Source: Terriglobales bacterium (GTDB taxonomy: Bacteria; Acidobacteriota; Terriglobia; Bryobacterales; Bryobacteraceae). Taken from it: a stretch of 57,995 nt of DNA. Every line of letters starts with the position of its first letter. Positions within the stretch are counted from its first letter, which is position 1. The stretch covers positions 1-57,995 of the forward strand of contig JAIXQP010000001.1 of assembly GCA_027485675.1 (NCBI GenBank). The letters run 5' to 3'. The translations under genes were made by a program, and so were the position numbers. Positions 18,620 to 27,310 of the stretch are shown here, piece by piece. The notes under the pieces were generated by a model. That model worked only from the letters and a program-made list of their open reading frames with translations. It was not told the origin of the DNA and searched no databases.

Positions 18620-21490
18620 ATGTTGGCACGTGGCAGTCTGTCGGCCTTGTTGTGCCTGGGCGCGGCCATGGCCCAGACCCCGGCCCTCGATCATTTTGAA
18701 ACCAAAGTTCGACCCGTCCTGGCGGCTCGCTGCTACGGTTGCCATAGCGCCAAAGCAGCCGCGCCGCAGGGCGGCCTCCGCCTCGATTCGGCGGCGGCCA
18801 TCGCCACCGGCGGCAACTCCGGCCCCGTGCTCGTCGCGGGCGATCCCGATGCCAGCCGGCTGATCCAGTCCATCCGCCGCACCGACAAGAACCTGCAAAT
18901 GCCCCCCGGCCCCGCGCTGCCCCCGGAAGTCGTCGGCGACTTCGAACGCTGGGTGAAAGACGGCGCCCCCATGCCGAAGGAAGCCGCGCCGAAAGCACCC
19001 GCGCAACAGCTCTGGTCCCTGCAGAAGCCGGTCCGCACCCCGGGCTCCATCGACAGCTTCCTTGAGAAGCGCCTCGCCGAAAAGGGTCTCGCCTTTTCCG
19101 CCCCCGCCGACCGCCGCACGCTCATCCGCCGCGCCAGCCTCGATCTCACGGGCCTGGCCCCCACCGCCGCCGAGATCGCCGCCTTCGAAGCGGACCGCTC
19201 CCCCAACGCCTACGAAAAGCTCGTCGATCGCCTCCTCGCCTCGCCCCACTACGGCGAGCGCTGGGGCCGCCATTGGCTCGACGTCGCCCGCTACGCCGAT
19301 TCCGTCAACGACTCCGTTAACGCCGGCCAGCGCTACGCCTGGTCTTATACCTATCGCGATTGGGTCATCTCCTCTCTCAACGAAGACCTGCCCTATAACC
19401 AGTTCGTCCTCTATCAACTCGCCGCCGACCGCATCCCCAATCTCGACCAAAAACATCTCGCCGCCCTCGGCTTCATCCGCCTCGGCCGCGAGTTCCCCAA
19501 CAGCATCGCCGAAACCATCGACGATCGCATCGACGCCGCTACGCGCGGCCTGCTCGGCATGACCGTCGCCTGCGCCCGTTGCCACGATCACAAGTTCGAC
19601 CCCATCCCCACAAAGGACTACTACTCGCTCTACTCCGTCTTCTCGAATCTCCGCGAGCCGCAGGAGTTACCCCTCCTCGGCAAGGGCGCGCCCCAGCCTG
19701 TGTATGAGCAGCGCCTCGCCCGCATCCGCCAGGCGCAGGCCGAGTATCGCCAACGCCGCCACGCCGAAATGGTCGCCTTCTTCCGTTCCCAGGAGGCCGA
19801 GTATCGCAAGGCCACGGCCGACTCGAAGACCATGTCGAACCCCGAACTCGAAGAGCTCGTCCGCGAACGCCAGCTCAATCTGCATGTCCTCCGCCGCTGG
19901 CGCCAGGGCCTGCCGGACCCCGCCGCCGTGCCGCTCGCCGAGTTCGAAAAGATCTACACCGAAGGCGACAGCAACAACACGCGCGCCCTTCGCGTCCGCT
20001 ACAACACGATGCTCGCGCAAGCCGCTTACGACGGCGCTCCGCCCCGCGCCATGGCCATCGAAGATGTCCCCGCGCCCGAACCCGTCCATGTCTTCATCCG
20101 CGGCAACATGAACAACCCCGGCGCGCTCACCCCGCCCCGCGCACTCAGCTGCCTCGGCGGCAGCGACGACCAGCCCTTCACGGAAGGCGCCGGCCGCCTC
20201 GACTTCGCGAAGTCCATCGTCGATCCGAACAACCCGCTCACCGCTCGCGTCCTCGTCAATCGCGTCTGGATGCACCACTTCGGCACCGGCCTCGTCGCCA
20301 CGCCCAGCGACTTCGGCTTCCGCGGCGACCTGCCCTCCCATCCCGAACTCCTCGATACCCTCGCCGTCGACTTCGTCGAATCCGGCTGGTCGCTCAAGAA
20401 GCTGCACCGCCGCATCCTCCTCTCCACCGCCTATCAACAGAGCAGTGCGGACAACGCAACCGCCCGTGCCGTCGATCCCGAAAACCGGCTCCTCTGGAAA
20501 GCCAACCGCCGCCGCATCGAAATCGAAAGCCTGCGGGACAACATGCTCCTCGCCGCCGGCAAGCTGGACCGCACGGTCGGCGGCCTACCCGTCTCGCTCA
20601 CGGCCCAGCCCGCCTCCCCCCGCCGGACGGTCTACGGCTTTGTCGAACGTGGCAAGGTGCCGGGATTGTTGAACGCGTTCGATTTTGCCTCGCCGGACCA
20701 GCACGCCCCCCTGCGCTACGTAACCACCGTGCCGCAGCAGGCGCTCTTCTTCTTGAACAGTCCCTTCGTGCTGGAACAAGCCATTGCCACCGCGGCCGCC
20801 GTCACCGCGAAGTCTCCCGAAGAACAGACCCGCGAACTCTATCGCCGCGTGCTGAGCCGGGAGCCGTCGGCCGCCGAGCTCGCCGCCGCCACACAGTTCC
20901 TGAGCACGGATAACGAAACGAAGCCAACGCCCGCCCCGAGCCCCTGGCAGTACGGCGTACTCCGCAACGGCCAGTTCCAACCCTTCCCCGTCTTCAACGG
21001 CGACCGTTGGCAGGGCGGCTACGCCGTCCCCGCCGGAACATTCAGCAAAGCGGTCCTCCGCCCCGCCGGCGGCGAGCCCGGCGACGAAATCGCCGTCGTC
21101 CGCCGCTGGGTCAGCCCCGTCACCGGCGCCATCAACATCGAAGGCACCCTCCGCCACGGCCAGGGCGCGGTCCCCTATGGCGACGGCGTCCGCGGCCGTC
21201 TCGTCTCCTCCCGCCAGGGCGAACTCGCCACTTGGGTGGCCAACGGCTCCTCGGCCGAAACCCGGCTCAACGGCCTCAAAGTCGAGCCGGGCGAAATCCT
21301 CGACTTCGCCGTTGACCCCCGGCAGGATCCCGAGAACGACAACTTCAACTGGACCCCGGTAATCAAGGCCGGTCCGCAAACCTGGAACGCGAAGGAAGAT
21401 TTCGCCGGCCCCTCCCCGGCGCGGCCCCCCGTGCTCGCCCGCCTCGCGCACGTCCTCTTTCAAACCAACGAATTTGCTTTTGTCGAATGA
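18620..21490 (+). CDS. Exported planctomycete-type cytochrome c protein (PSCyt1-DUF1549-DUF1553)
   Basis: 956 residues. A signal peptide (ALLCLGAAMA region) is followed by a c-type heme motif CYGCH (38-42) with an MPPGPALPPE segment supplying a likely axial Met, then DUF1549/PSCyt2 (DLTGLAPTAAEI, HYGERWGRHWLDVARYADS, and a second heme-like CARCHDHKFDP), and DUF1553/PSD1 (NPLTARVLVNRVWMHHFGTGLV, RRRIEIESLRDNML). These multi-domain proteins pair almost invariably with DUF1501 proteins, as here, where the next gene overlaps by 4 bp. The pair is thought to act in periplasmic oxidation or degradation of complex substrates, but the biochemical role is unproven. Confidence 0.92.
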   Translation: MLARGSLSALLCLGAAMAQTPALDHFETKVRPVLAARCYGCHSAKAAAPQGGLRLDSAAAIATGGNSGPVLVAGDPDASRLIQSIRRTDKNLQMPPGPALPPEVVGDFERWVKDGAPMPKEAAPKAPAQQLWSLQKPVRTPGSIDSFLEKRLAEKGLAFSAPADRRTLIRRASLDLTGLAPTAAEIAAFEADRSPNAYEKLVDRLLASPHYGERWGRHWLDVARYADSVNDSVNAGQRYAWSYTYRDWVISSLNEDLPYNQFVLYQLAADRIPNLDQKHLAALGFIRLGREFPNSIAETIDDRIDAATRGLLGMTVACARCHDHKFDPIPTKDYYSLYSVFSNLREPQELPLLGKGAPQPVYEQRLARIRQAQAEYRQRRHAEMVAFFRSQEAEYRKATADSKTMSNPELEELVRERQLNLHVLRRWRQGLPDPAAVPLAEFEKIYTEGDSNNTRALRVRYNTMLAQAAYDGAPPRAMAIEDVPAPEPVHVFIRGNMNNPGALTPPRALSCLGGSDDQPFTEGAGRLDFAKSIVDPNNPLTARVLVNRVWMHHFGTGLVATPSDFGFRGDLPSHPELLDTLAVDFVESGWSLKKLHRRILLSTAYQQSSADNATARAVDPENRLLWKANRRRIEIESLRDNMLLAAGKLDRTVGGLPVSLTAQPASPRRTVYGFVERGKVPGLLNAFDFASPDQHAPLRYVTTVPQQALFFLNSPFVLEQAIATAAAVTAKSPEEQTRELYRRVLSREPSAAELAAATQFLSTDNETKPTPAPSPWQYGVLRNGQFQPFPVFNGDRWQGGYAVPAGTFSKAVLRPAGGEPGDEIAVVRRWVSPVTGAINIEGTLRHGQGAVPYGDGVRGRLVSSRQGELATWVANGSSAETRLNGLKVEPGEILDFAVDPRQDPENDNFNWTPVIKAGPQTWNAKEDFAGPSPARPPVLARLAHVLFQTNEFAFVE

Positions 21491-22869
21491 AGTCCAAAGA
21501 CCTTTTCCTCACTCGCCGTGAAATGCTCGCCCGCTGCGGAATGGGCATGGGCGCGCTCGCGCTCACGTCAGAGCTGCAAGGCGCCAAGCGCCCGCCGCTG
21601 CCCTTCAAAGCCAAGCGGGTGCTGCACCTGTTCATGAACGGCGGCTGCTCGCACGTCGATACGTTCGACCCCAAGCCCGCCCTCAGCAAGTACAGCGGCA
21701 AGCCGATCCCCATTACGCTCAAGACGGAACGCCGCACCGGCGCGGCCTTCGGCTCGCCCTTCTCCTTCAAGCCCTACGGCCAAAGCGGCATCGAAGTCAG
21801 CGAGATCTTTTCGAACGTCGGCGGCTGCGTCGACGACCTCTGCGTCATCCGCTCGATGCACACGGACATTCCGAACCATGAGCCTTCGCTGATGATGCTC
21901 AACTGCGGCGACGTCCGCCAGGTCCGCCCCAGCTTCGGCTCCTGGGTGACGTATGGCCTCGGCACCGAAAACGAAAACCTCCCCGGCTTCATCGTCCTCT
22001 GTCCCGACGGCCTGCCCACGCAGGGCAATCAGAACTGGCGCAGCGCCTTCCTGCCCGGCGCGTACCAGGCCACGCACATCGATACGCGCGAAGTGCAGAT
22101 CGAGAAGCTGATCGAGAATATCCGCAACACGGCCACCTCGACGAAAGAACAGCGCCGCCAGCTCGACCTGCTCCAGCAGTTGAACCGCAGCTTTGAAGAG
22201 CGCCGCCAGAACGACGCCCTGCTTGAAGCCCGCGTCCAATCGTTCGAGCTCGCCTACCGCATGCAGATGGAGGCCGACGATGCCTTCGACCTCACCAAGG
22301 AACCCGAGCACATCCACAAGCTCTACGGCGAAGGATTGCAGGCGCGGCAGATGATGATCGCCCGCCGCCTGCTCGAACGCGGCGTCCGCTTCGTGCAGGT
22401 GTGGCACGGCGCCGGGCAACCGTGGGACAGCCACGACGACATCAAGACCAATCATGGCCGCCTGGCCCGCGAATGCGATCAGCCCATCGCCGCCCTGCTC
22501 AAGGATCTGAAGCAGCGCGGCATGCTCGAAGACACGCTCGTGCTCTGGGGCGGCGAGTTCGGCCGTACGCCCACGGTCGAGCTTCCGGACCTCGGCGCGA
22601 ACTCCGGCATGGTGAATGGCCGCGACCACAACCCCTACGGCTTCTCCATGTGGCTGGCCGGAGGCGGCGTGAAGAAGGGCCTCGCCTACGGCGCCACCGA
22701 CGAGTTCGGCTTCGCCGCCGCGGAGAAGAAGGTGCATGTGCACGACCTCCACGCGACCATGCTCCACCTGCTTGGCTTCGACCATGAAAAGTTCACCTAT
22801 CGCTATGCGGGCCGGGACTTCCGGCTGACCGACGTGCATGGGCGCGTAGTGAAAGACCTGTTGGCTTAA
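21487..22869 (+). CDS. DUF1501 family secreted protein
   Basis: 460 residues with a twin-Arg-like N-terminus (TRREMLARCGMGMGALALTS), so probably exported folded by Tat. The sulfatase/phosphatase-like fold of DUF1501 is suggested by HLFMNGGCSHVDTFDPKP near the N-terminus, SMHTDIPNHEPSLMMLNCG, LVLWGGEFGRTP and a HDLHATMLHLLGFDHEKFTYRYAGRDFRL C-terminus, which carry possible metal ligands. It overlaps the DUF1549/DUF1553 gene by ATGA, implying translational coupling. Function of the family is not established; a hydrolase acting on the substrate of the partner cytochrome is the usual guess. Confidence 0.93.
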   Translation: MKSKDLFLTRREMLARCGMGMGALALTSELQGAKRPPLPFKAKRVLHLFMNGGCSHVDTFDPKPALSKYSGKPIPITLKTERRTGAAFGSPFSFKPYGQSGIEVSEIFSNVGGCVDDLCVIRSMHTDIPNHEPSLMMLNCGDVRQVRPSFGSWVTYGLGTENENLPGFIVLCPDGLPTQGNQNWRSAFLPGAYQATHIDTREVQIEKLIENIRNTATSTKEQRRQLDLLQQLNRSFEERRQNDALLEARVQSFELAYRMQMEADDAFDLTKEPEHIHKLYGEGLQARQMMIARRLLERGVRFVQVWHGAGQPWDSHDDIKTNHGRLARECDQPIAALLKDLKQRGMLEDTLVLWGGEFGRTPTVELPDLGANSGMVNGRDHNPYGFSMWLAGGGVKKGLAYGATDEFGFAAAEKKVHVHDLHATMLHLLGFDHEKFTYRYAGRDFRLTDVHGRVVKDLLA

Positions 22870-22883
22870 AGGAGATAACGACA

Positions 22884-24080
22884 ATGGCAATAGACCGCCG
22901 AACCCTACTGCGAGGCGCGGGCGTGCTGGGCATGGACGCCATGTTCACCGCCGCGCGCAGCGACGCTGCCGCCGTAGGACCGAACGATACGATCAAGGTG
23001 ACGAAGATTGAAACCTTCGTCCTCAAGAACTCCTGGGTGTTTGTGAAGATCTCCACCGACGCCGGCGTCACCGGCTGGGGCGAGATGCTGAAGGACGACG
23101 CCAAGGCCTGCGCCGCCGGCGCGCTCGAAGTGGGCAACTACCTCATCGGGCAGGACCCGTGCCGGGTCGTCCACCATTGGCAAGCCATCCATCGCGGAGC
23201 GTTCTACCGCGGCGGCCCCATCAAGACCGCGATCTCCAGCGGCATCGACCAGGCGCTGTGGGACATCAAGGGCAAGGTCTACGGCGTCCCCGTGTATAAG
23301 TTGCTCGGCGGCCCGACGCGCGATAAGGTCCGTGTCTACGGTGTGCTCAGCGAGAAGACCGGCGTGAACGCGATGAAGGTGGGCCTGCGCGGCAACAAGC
23401 GGGCAGCGTTCAAATACAACGAAGGCCAGATGTTCGTCGACGAAGTCGTGGAGCGCTTCAAGGCGTTGCGCGAGAAGGTGGGCAAGGGCGTCGACATCGG
23501 CGTCGAGTTCCACGGCGCAGTGCAGCCGCCGACGGCGATGGTGATGATGAAGGCGCTCGAACCCTACGGCCCCTGGTTCTATGAAGAGGTCGTGCAGGCG
23601 CTGAACGTCGACGTCATGGCCGAACTCGCGAAGAAGACCAGCGTCCCGCTGGCCACCGGCGAACGCATCTTCACGAAGTGGGGCTTCCGCGAGATTCTCG
23701 AAAAGAAGGCCGCGATGATTCTGCAGCCGGACATCTGCTACGCCGGTGGCATCACGGAGTTGAAGGTAATCGCGGGCATGGCGGAGGCCTACTATCTGCC
23801 CATCGCCCCGCACAATCCGCAGGGCCCGTGTTCGCTGGCGGCCAGCCTGCAGATTGCCGGCTCCGTGCCGAACTTCCTGATTCAGGAGCGCGGCGACAAC
23901 GAGTACTCTGACCTGTTGAAGAAGCCGCTGCCGCCGGTCGTGGGTGGCTATCGGCCGCTGCCCACCGGGCCGGGTCTGGGCATCGAGATCGACGAAGACA
24001 AGCTGAAGGCGCAGGTGGGCGAACCGCGGCCGTACCTGACGCAGTTCGATCCGGATGATGGCTCAGTGATTGATTGGTAG
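22884..24080 (+). CDS. dgoD: Enolase-superfamily sugar-acid dehydratase, galactonate dehydratase-like
   Basis: 398 residues with a twin-Arg-like N-terminus (IDRRTLLRGAG), so possibly exported, which is odd for a catabolic dehydratase. The capping domain has VTGWGEM and SGIDQALWDIKGK. The barrel shows IGVEFHGAV, where E. coli DgoD has DFHG, then FYEEV, LATGERI, LQPDICYAGGITE, and APHNPQGP with the catalytic His of DgoD-type enzymes, and a QE pair near the end. D-galactonate to 2-keto-3-deoxygalactonate is the best guess. An Asp-to-Glu change at the first metal ligand adds doubt. AAGGAG precedes the ATG; the gene ends an operon and overlaps its convergent neighbour by 18 bp. Confidence 0.82.
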   Translation: MAIDRRTLLRGAGVLGMDAMFTAARSDAAAVGPNDTIKVTKIETFVLKNSWVFVKISTDAGVTGWGEMLKDDAKACAAGALEVGNYLIGQDPCRVVHHWQAIHRGAFYRGGPIKTAISSGIDQALWDIKGKVYGVPVYKLLGGPTRDKVRVYGVLSEKTGVNAMKVGLRGNKRAAFKYNEGQMFVDEVVERFKALREKVGKGVDIGVEFHGAVQPPTAMVMMKALEPYGPWFYEEVVQALNVDVMAELAKKTSVPLATGERIFTKWGFREILEKKAAMILQPDICYAGGITELKVIAGMAEAYYLPIAPHNPQGPCSLAASLQIAGSVPNFLIQERGDNEYSDLLKKPLPPVVGGYRPLPTGPGLGIEIDEDKLKAQVGEPRPYLTQFDPDDGSVIDW

Positions 24081-25793
24081 TCGCCGCCGCCACAGGGGCC
24101 AAGTGATGCAGCCGAGCAGCGTCAGCAAGCTGACCGCGCGGCAGAGCTTGGCCTCCAGGCCCCCGTCGTAGGCGAGCAGCACGGGCTCGCTGACGACGAT
24201 CTGCCCTTGGGCATTGGCCGTGATCGGCGAAGCCGAACCGTCCGCGCGAAACGCCCGCCAGCCGATGTGCCAGTTCACCGGCGTTACTCCTGGCCCCGCC
24301 GCGAAGACGTGATTGTCATCGCGCCATTCCACCGGAATGATGCCTTGGCGCGGGACGGCATAGATGCGCGTGTCCTGCTCCTCCCAAAGCAGATCCAGGC
24401 GGCCCGCGAAGATCTCTGGCTGCGCATAGGGCTTCCAGAACTCGCCGCTCTTCCGGCCCGAGACCACCAGCGCCTCCACCCCCACCTGTTGCAAGAGCGC
24501 TATGGCGCGCTCCGCATCGGTCTCCCCGAAGATGGCGTACAGTTGCTTCTGCTGCATGGTTGTAGGAGCCGTGGGATACGACCCTCCAGTGAACTGCTTC
24601 ACCTTAGAAAACGCGTTCATCCAATAGGCAATCGACCCCGGCGCGAAGACAAGCCGGTTCGGCATGTTCTCTTCCATCCATCGCGCCGCGCGATACTCCA
24701 CCATGCCGCTGGCCTCCGACGGCCGGACGATGTCCTTGCTATAGCGCCGCAACCGGATGACTTGTTCCGATACCGGCCAAAGCAAAGCAAGGCCTAGAAG
24801 CACGCGGCCCCAAACCGGCGCCCGGTCCACGACTGCCGCCACGGCGAACACGGCGCTGAGCACCAGCGCGACTTCCAACTCAATCTTGTACCGCATCGGC
24901 TGCAGCAAGAAGTGACTTCCCCAGCGAAGCTCGAGCCACGGAATCGCCGCCAGCAAGCCGGTCAGCATCACGAAGAATCGGCCATACCCCGGAAGCCTCC
25001 GGCTAACCGCCCAAAGTACAGCCAAGCCAACGGCCGTCGCAGTCAGACCCCATGCCGAAGCCGCGCTCCAAGCGCTCTCCGAAAACAGCGCCGCATTGGC
25101 CCGCAGCAACGGCAGCAACGACGGCGGATAGAACGGACAAACGACCAAGTAGCCGAGTACCCCCGCGACACCCACCTTCTTCCATTCGCCCGAGGCCAGC
25201 ACCCAACAGAGCCCGAACACAATCGCCCCGGTCACCCCGAACGGATTCGCCAACGCCGCCAACGCGATGGTCCACCACCGCCACCCCAGCAAAAGAAACC
25301 CCAACGCCAGGTAATGCGGCGTCTCGTCCCACACCATCTGCAGATAGATCCGGCGGGCGTCCCCGAGATGCGCCCAGCCAAACGAGCCATCGGGAAACAG
25401 CAACTCCGTCGGCGCCGACACGGAATACACAATCGCCGCGACGAAGCTCCAACCCGCCTTCCCCGTCAGCCGCCACGCGAACCCATAAACCGCCAGCGGC
25501 ACCAGACACAGCGAAAGCCCGATGACGCGATAGAGTCCCACCTGCTTCGTGAGCCAAGGCAGCAGCGGCGCATACGTCAACTCAAACGGCATGCCGCCAT
25601 ACCAATACGGCCACCAATGCGGCGTCCACCAATGCCCATCCGCCAACCGCGCAATCGCCATCCAGAAGCCGTGCATCGACTGCGGCTGCGCTGAGAATTC
25701 AATCCAGAAGATCTGCCGCACCAGATAGACGTTCAGCCACAGGATCCCGGCGAGATAAAGCCAGTGCTGGTGCCGCCGGAAGTGGGATAACAT
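24063..25793 (-). CDS. Polytopic membrane protein of unknown function
   Basis: 576 residues from ATG 25793 (MLSHFRRHQHWLYLAG). About ten or more hydrophobic segments run through residue 390 or so, including YLAGILWLNVYLV, VIGLSLCLVPLAVYGF and ATAVGLAVLWAV, followed by a roughly 150-residue soluble part and a final helix (LLTLLGCITWPLW). WYGGMPFELTYAPLLPWL resembles the motif after the first loop of lipid-linked-sugar-dependent glycosyltransferases and 6-pyruvoyl-tetrahydropterin synthase-related membrane proteins. It might be a GT-C enzyme, but no catalytic motif was confirmed. The start codon lies inside the palindrome shared with the divergent TetR gene. Confidence 0.75.
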   Translation of the reverse strand: MLSHFRRHQHWLYLAGILWLNVYLVRQIFWIEFSAQPQSMHGFWMAIARLADGHWWTPHWWPYWYGGMPFELTYAPLLPWLTKQVGLYRVIGLSLCLVPLAVYGFAWRLTGKAGWSFVAAIVYSVSAPTELLFPDGSFGWAHLGDARRIYLQMVWDETPHYLALGFLLLGWRWWTIALAALANPFGVTGAIVFGLCWVLASGEWKKVGVAGVLGYLVVCPFYPPSLLPLLRANAALFSESAWSAASAWGLTATAVGLAVLWAVSRRLPGYGRFFVMLTGLLAAIPWLELRWGSHFLLQPMRYKIELEVALVLSAVFAVAAVVDRAPVWGRVLLGLALLWPVSEQVIRLRRYSKDIVRPSEASGMVEYRAARWMEENMPNRLVFAPGSIAYWMNAFSKVKQFTGGSYPTAPTTMQQKQLYAIFGETDAERAIALLQQVGVEALVVSGRKSGEFWKPYAQPEIFAGRLDLLWEEQDTRIYAVPRQGIIPVEWRDDNHVFAAGPGVTPVNWHIGWRAFRADGSASPITANAQGQIVVSEPVLLAYDGGLEAKLCRAVSLLTLLGCITWPLWRRRLPINH

Positions 25794-25812
25794 GTTCACA
25801 GAACATGTTATC
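25786..25812. promoter_or_regulatory. 27-bp perfect inverted repeat, probable TetR operator covering two start codons
   Basis: GATAACATGTTC (25786-25797), spacer ACA, GAACATGTTATC (25801-25812): a perfect 12-bp inverted repeat. The ATG of the TetR gene (25805-25807) is inside the right arm and the ATG of the divergent membrane protein (25793-25791) inside the left arm, so both genes begin ATG TTA TC. Position and symmetry suggest the TetR protein represses both genes here. Confidence 0.87.
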
Positions 25813-26386
25813 TGAAACCAGCCGCGCCGCGCAGAAGGCCGCCACCCGCGCCCGCATCCTGGATGCCGCCCGCGCCGCGCTCGAAGCCGCCGGTTACGAA
25901 AAGACCAACCTCCGCGCCGTCGCGCAGGCGGCCGGCGTCTCCACCGGCGCCATCCTCGCACACTTCCGCGACAAGCAGGACCTGCTCCACACCGCCCTGT
26001 TCGAAGACCTTGAACGCACCTGGGCCACCGCCCGCCTCACCAAAAAGAAGCGCACCCTCGAGCAGGAGCTCACCCACATCGCCGCCACCTTCTTCGATTA
26101 CTACGCCAAACGCCCCGCGCTCTCCCGCGCGCTGCTCCGCGAATCGCTTTTCGCCGACCCCCCCTGGAGCGAACGCTTCGCCGCACAAGTGGCCGACGTC
26201 CATCACCACGTCGCCGCCCTGCACCGCCAGTCCCGTCAATCAAGCCCGCAGCAGGCGGCGCTCTTTGCCGCCGCCTTCTTCTCGTTCTACTATTTCGCCC
26301 TGCTGGCCTGGCTGCAGGGTGGCCACCCCGAACCGCTGGGCCTCTTCCACAAACTGCTCAGCCAACACCTCAAACCGGAGAAGTAG
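25805..26386 (+). CDS. TetR/AcrR family transcriptional regulator
   Basis: 193 residues. The N-terminal DNA-binding domain is clear: TRARILDAARAALEAAGYEKTNLRAVAQAAGVSTGAILAHFRDKQDLL, a canonical TetR helix-turn-helix at about 13-60. The C-terminal part is helical and hydrophobic, as expected for a ligand pocket, with no identifiable ligand. The start codon is within the perfect inverted repeat and there is no Shine-Dalgarno sequence, so a leaderless transcript is possible. An alpha/beta hydrolase gene follows after 2 bases, so the two are an operon and the hydrolase substrate may be the inducer or a related compound. Confidence 0.92.
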   Translation: MLSETSRAAQKAATRARILDAARAALEAAGYEKTNLRAVAQAAGVSTGAILAHFRDKQDLLHTALFEDLERTWATARLTKKKRTLEQELTHIAATFFDYYAKRPALSRALLRESLFADPPWSERFAAQVADVHHHVAALHRQSRQSSPQQAALFAAAFFSFYYFALLAWLQGGHPEPLGLFHKLLSQHLKPEK

Positions 26387-26388
26387 CC

Positions 26389-27273
26389 ATGGCGTCCATC
26401 GTCTTTCAGAATGAAGCCGCCAAGCAGCGGATGCAGCAAGCGAGCGCCGAGTTCCTCGCGCGGTTTCCCGGCCCAGTGGAGGAGCGCTTCGTCCACACAG
26501 AACAGGGCCACACACGCGTCCTCGTCACCGGGCCGGCCGCCGGGCCCCCGATGATTGTCCTCCATGGCGCCATGGCCTCCGCCGCGCATGTCCTGCCCGA
26601 ACTCGGCCCCATCGTCGATCATTGCCGCGTCTACGCCGTCGATGTGCTCGGCCAATCGCCCTGGAGTGACGACCGGCGGTTGCAAGACCCGGCGGCCTGG
26701 CTGCGGGAAGTCGCCGACGGACTTGGCCTCACTCAGTTCGCCCTGCTCGGCGCCAGCTGGGGCGGCATGACGGCTCTGCGCGCCGCCCTTGGGATGCCGG
26801 AGCGGCTGCGCCAATTGGTGCTCGTGGTGCCGGTTGGCATTGTGTCGGGCTCGGCCTGGGCCGGGATCGTCGACGCCGCCTGGCCGTTGATGCTCTATCG
26901 TTGGAGACCTACCCCGGCCCGTCTCGAACCGATTCTGAGAACGCAATTCACCACCCGCGATCCGGCGTGGGCGCAGTACCTCGGCGAAGCGCTGCTGGCC
27001 TACCGGCTTGACTTCAACGTCCCCCGGTTCCGCGCAACCGACGGCTGGGAGAAGCTGCGCTGCCCCGTCCTGGTCTTCGGCGCCGAACAGGACATTCACT
27101 CTCCCGGCGAACCGCTGCTGCGGCGCATCCGAAGCTGGCTGCCGCAGGTCGAGACGGAGCTCTTGCGCGGCAGCAAACACTGTCCGCCGCTGACCCCGGA
27201 GTTCCGCCAATTCCTCGGCCATCGCGTCCTGCGCTTCCTGCAAGCTGAGGCTCCGCAAACCATCGACGCGTAA
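26389..27273 (+). CDS. Alpha/beta hydrolase
   Basis: 294 residues with the alpha/beta-hydrolase fold. Seen are the oxyanion region IVLHGAMAS (56-64), the nucleophile elbow GASWGG with Ser123, an acidic residue in VLVFGAEQDIHSP and the catalytic His in GSKHCPP. It resembles carboxylesterase or proline iminopeptidase-like enzymes; the substrate is unknown. GGAGAAG just before the ATG overlaps the end of the TetR gene, 2 bases upstream, so the enzyme is probably under control of that repressor. Confidence 0.9.
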   Translation: MASIVFQNEAAKQRMQQASAEFLARFPGPVEERFVHTEQGHTRVLVTGPAAGPPMIVLHGAMASAAHVLPELGPIVDHCRVYAVDVLGQSPWSDDRRLQDPAAWLREVADGLGLTQFALLGASWGGMTALRAALGMPERLRQLVLVVPVGIVSGSAWAGIVDAAWPLMLYRWRPTPARLEPILRTQFTTRDPAWAQYLGEALLAYRLDFNVPRFRATDGWEKLRCPVLVFGAEQDIHSPGEPLLRRIRSWLPQVETELLRGSKHCPPLTPEFRQFLGHRVLRFLQAEAPQTIDA

Positions 27274-27291
27274 GCCGCCCAGGCATATACT
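27263..27291 (+). promoter_or_regulatory. Candidate sigma-70 promoter for the cytochrome c gene
   Basis: TCGACG (27263-27268), a 17-bp spacer and TATACT (27286-27291), 19 bp before the ATG at 27311. The AGAGGA Shine-Dalgarno element follows. The -35 matches 4 of 6 consensus bases and the -10 matches 5 of 6. Confidence 0.45.
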
Positions 27292-27310
27292 AACGCCAGA
27301 GGAAAATTCC

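Noticed and set aside
16077-18998. A 973-codon open frame on the minus strand opposite the sialidase gene
   Set aside because: It is a low-complexity Gly/Val/Ala frame, a product of high-GC codon bias in the real plus-strand gene, with no motif and no start signal.
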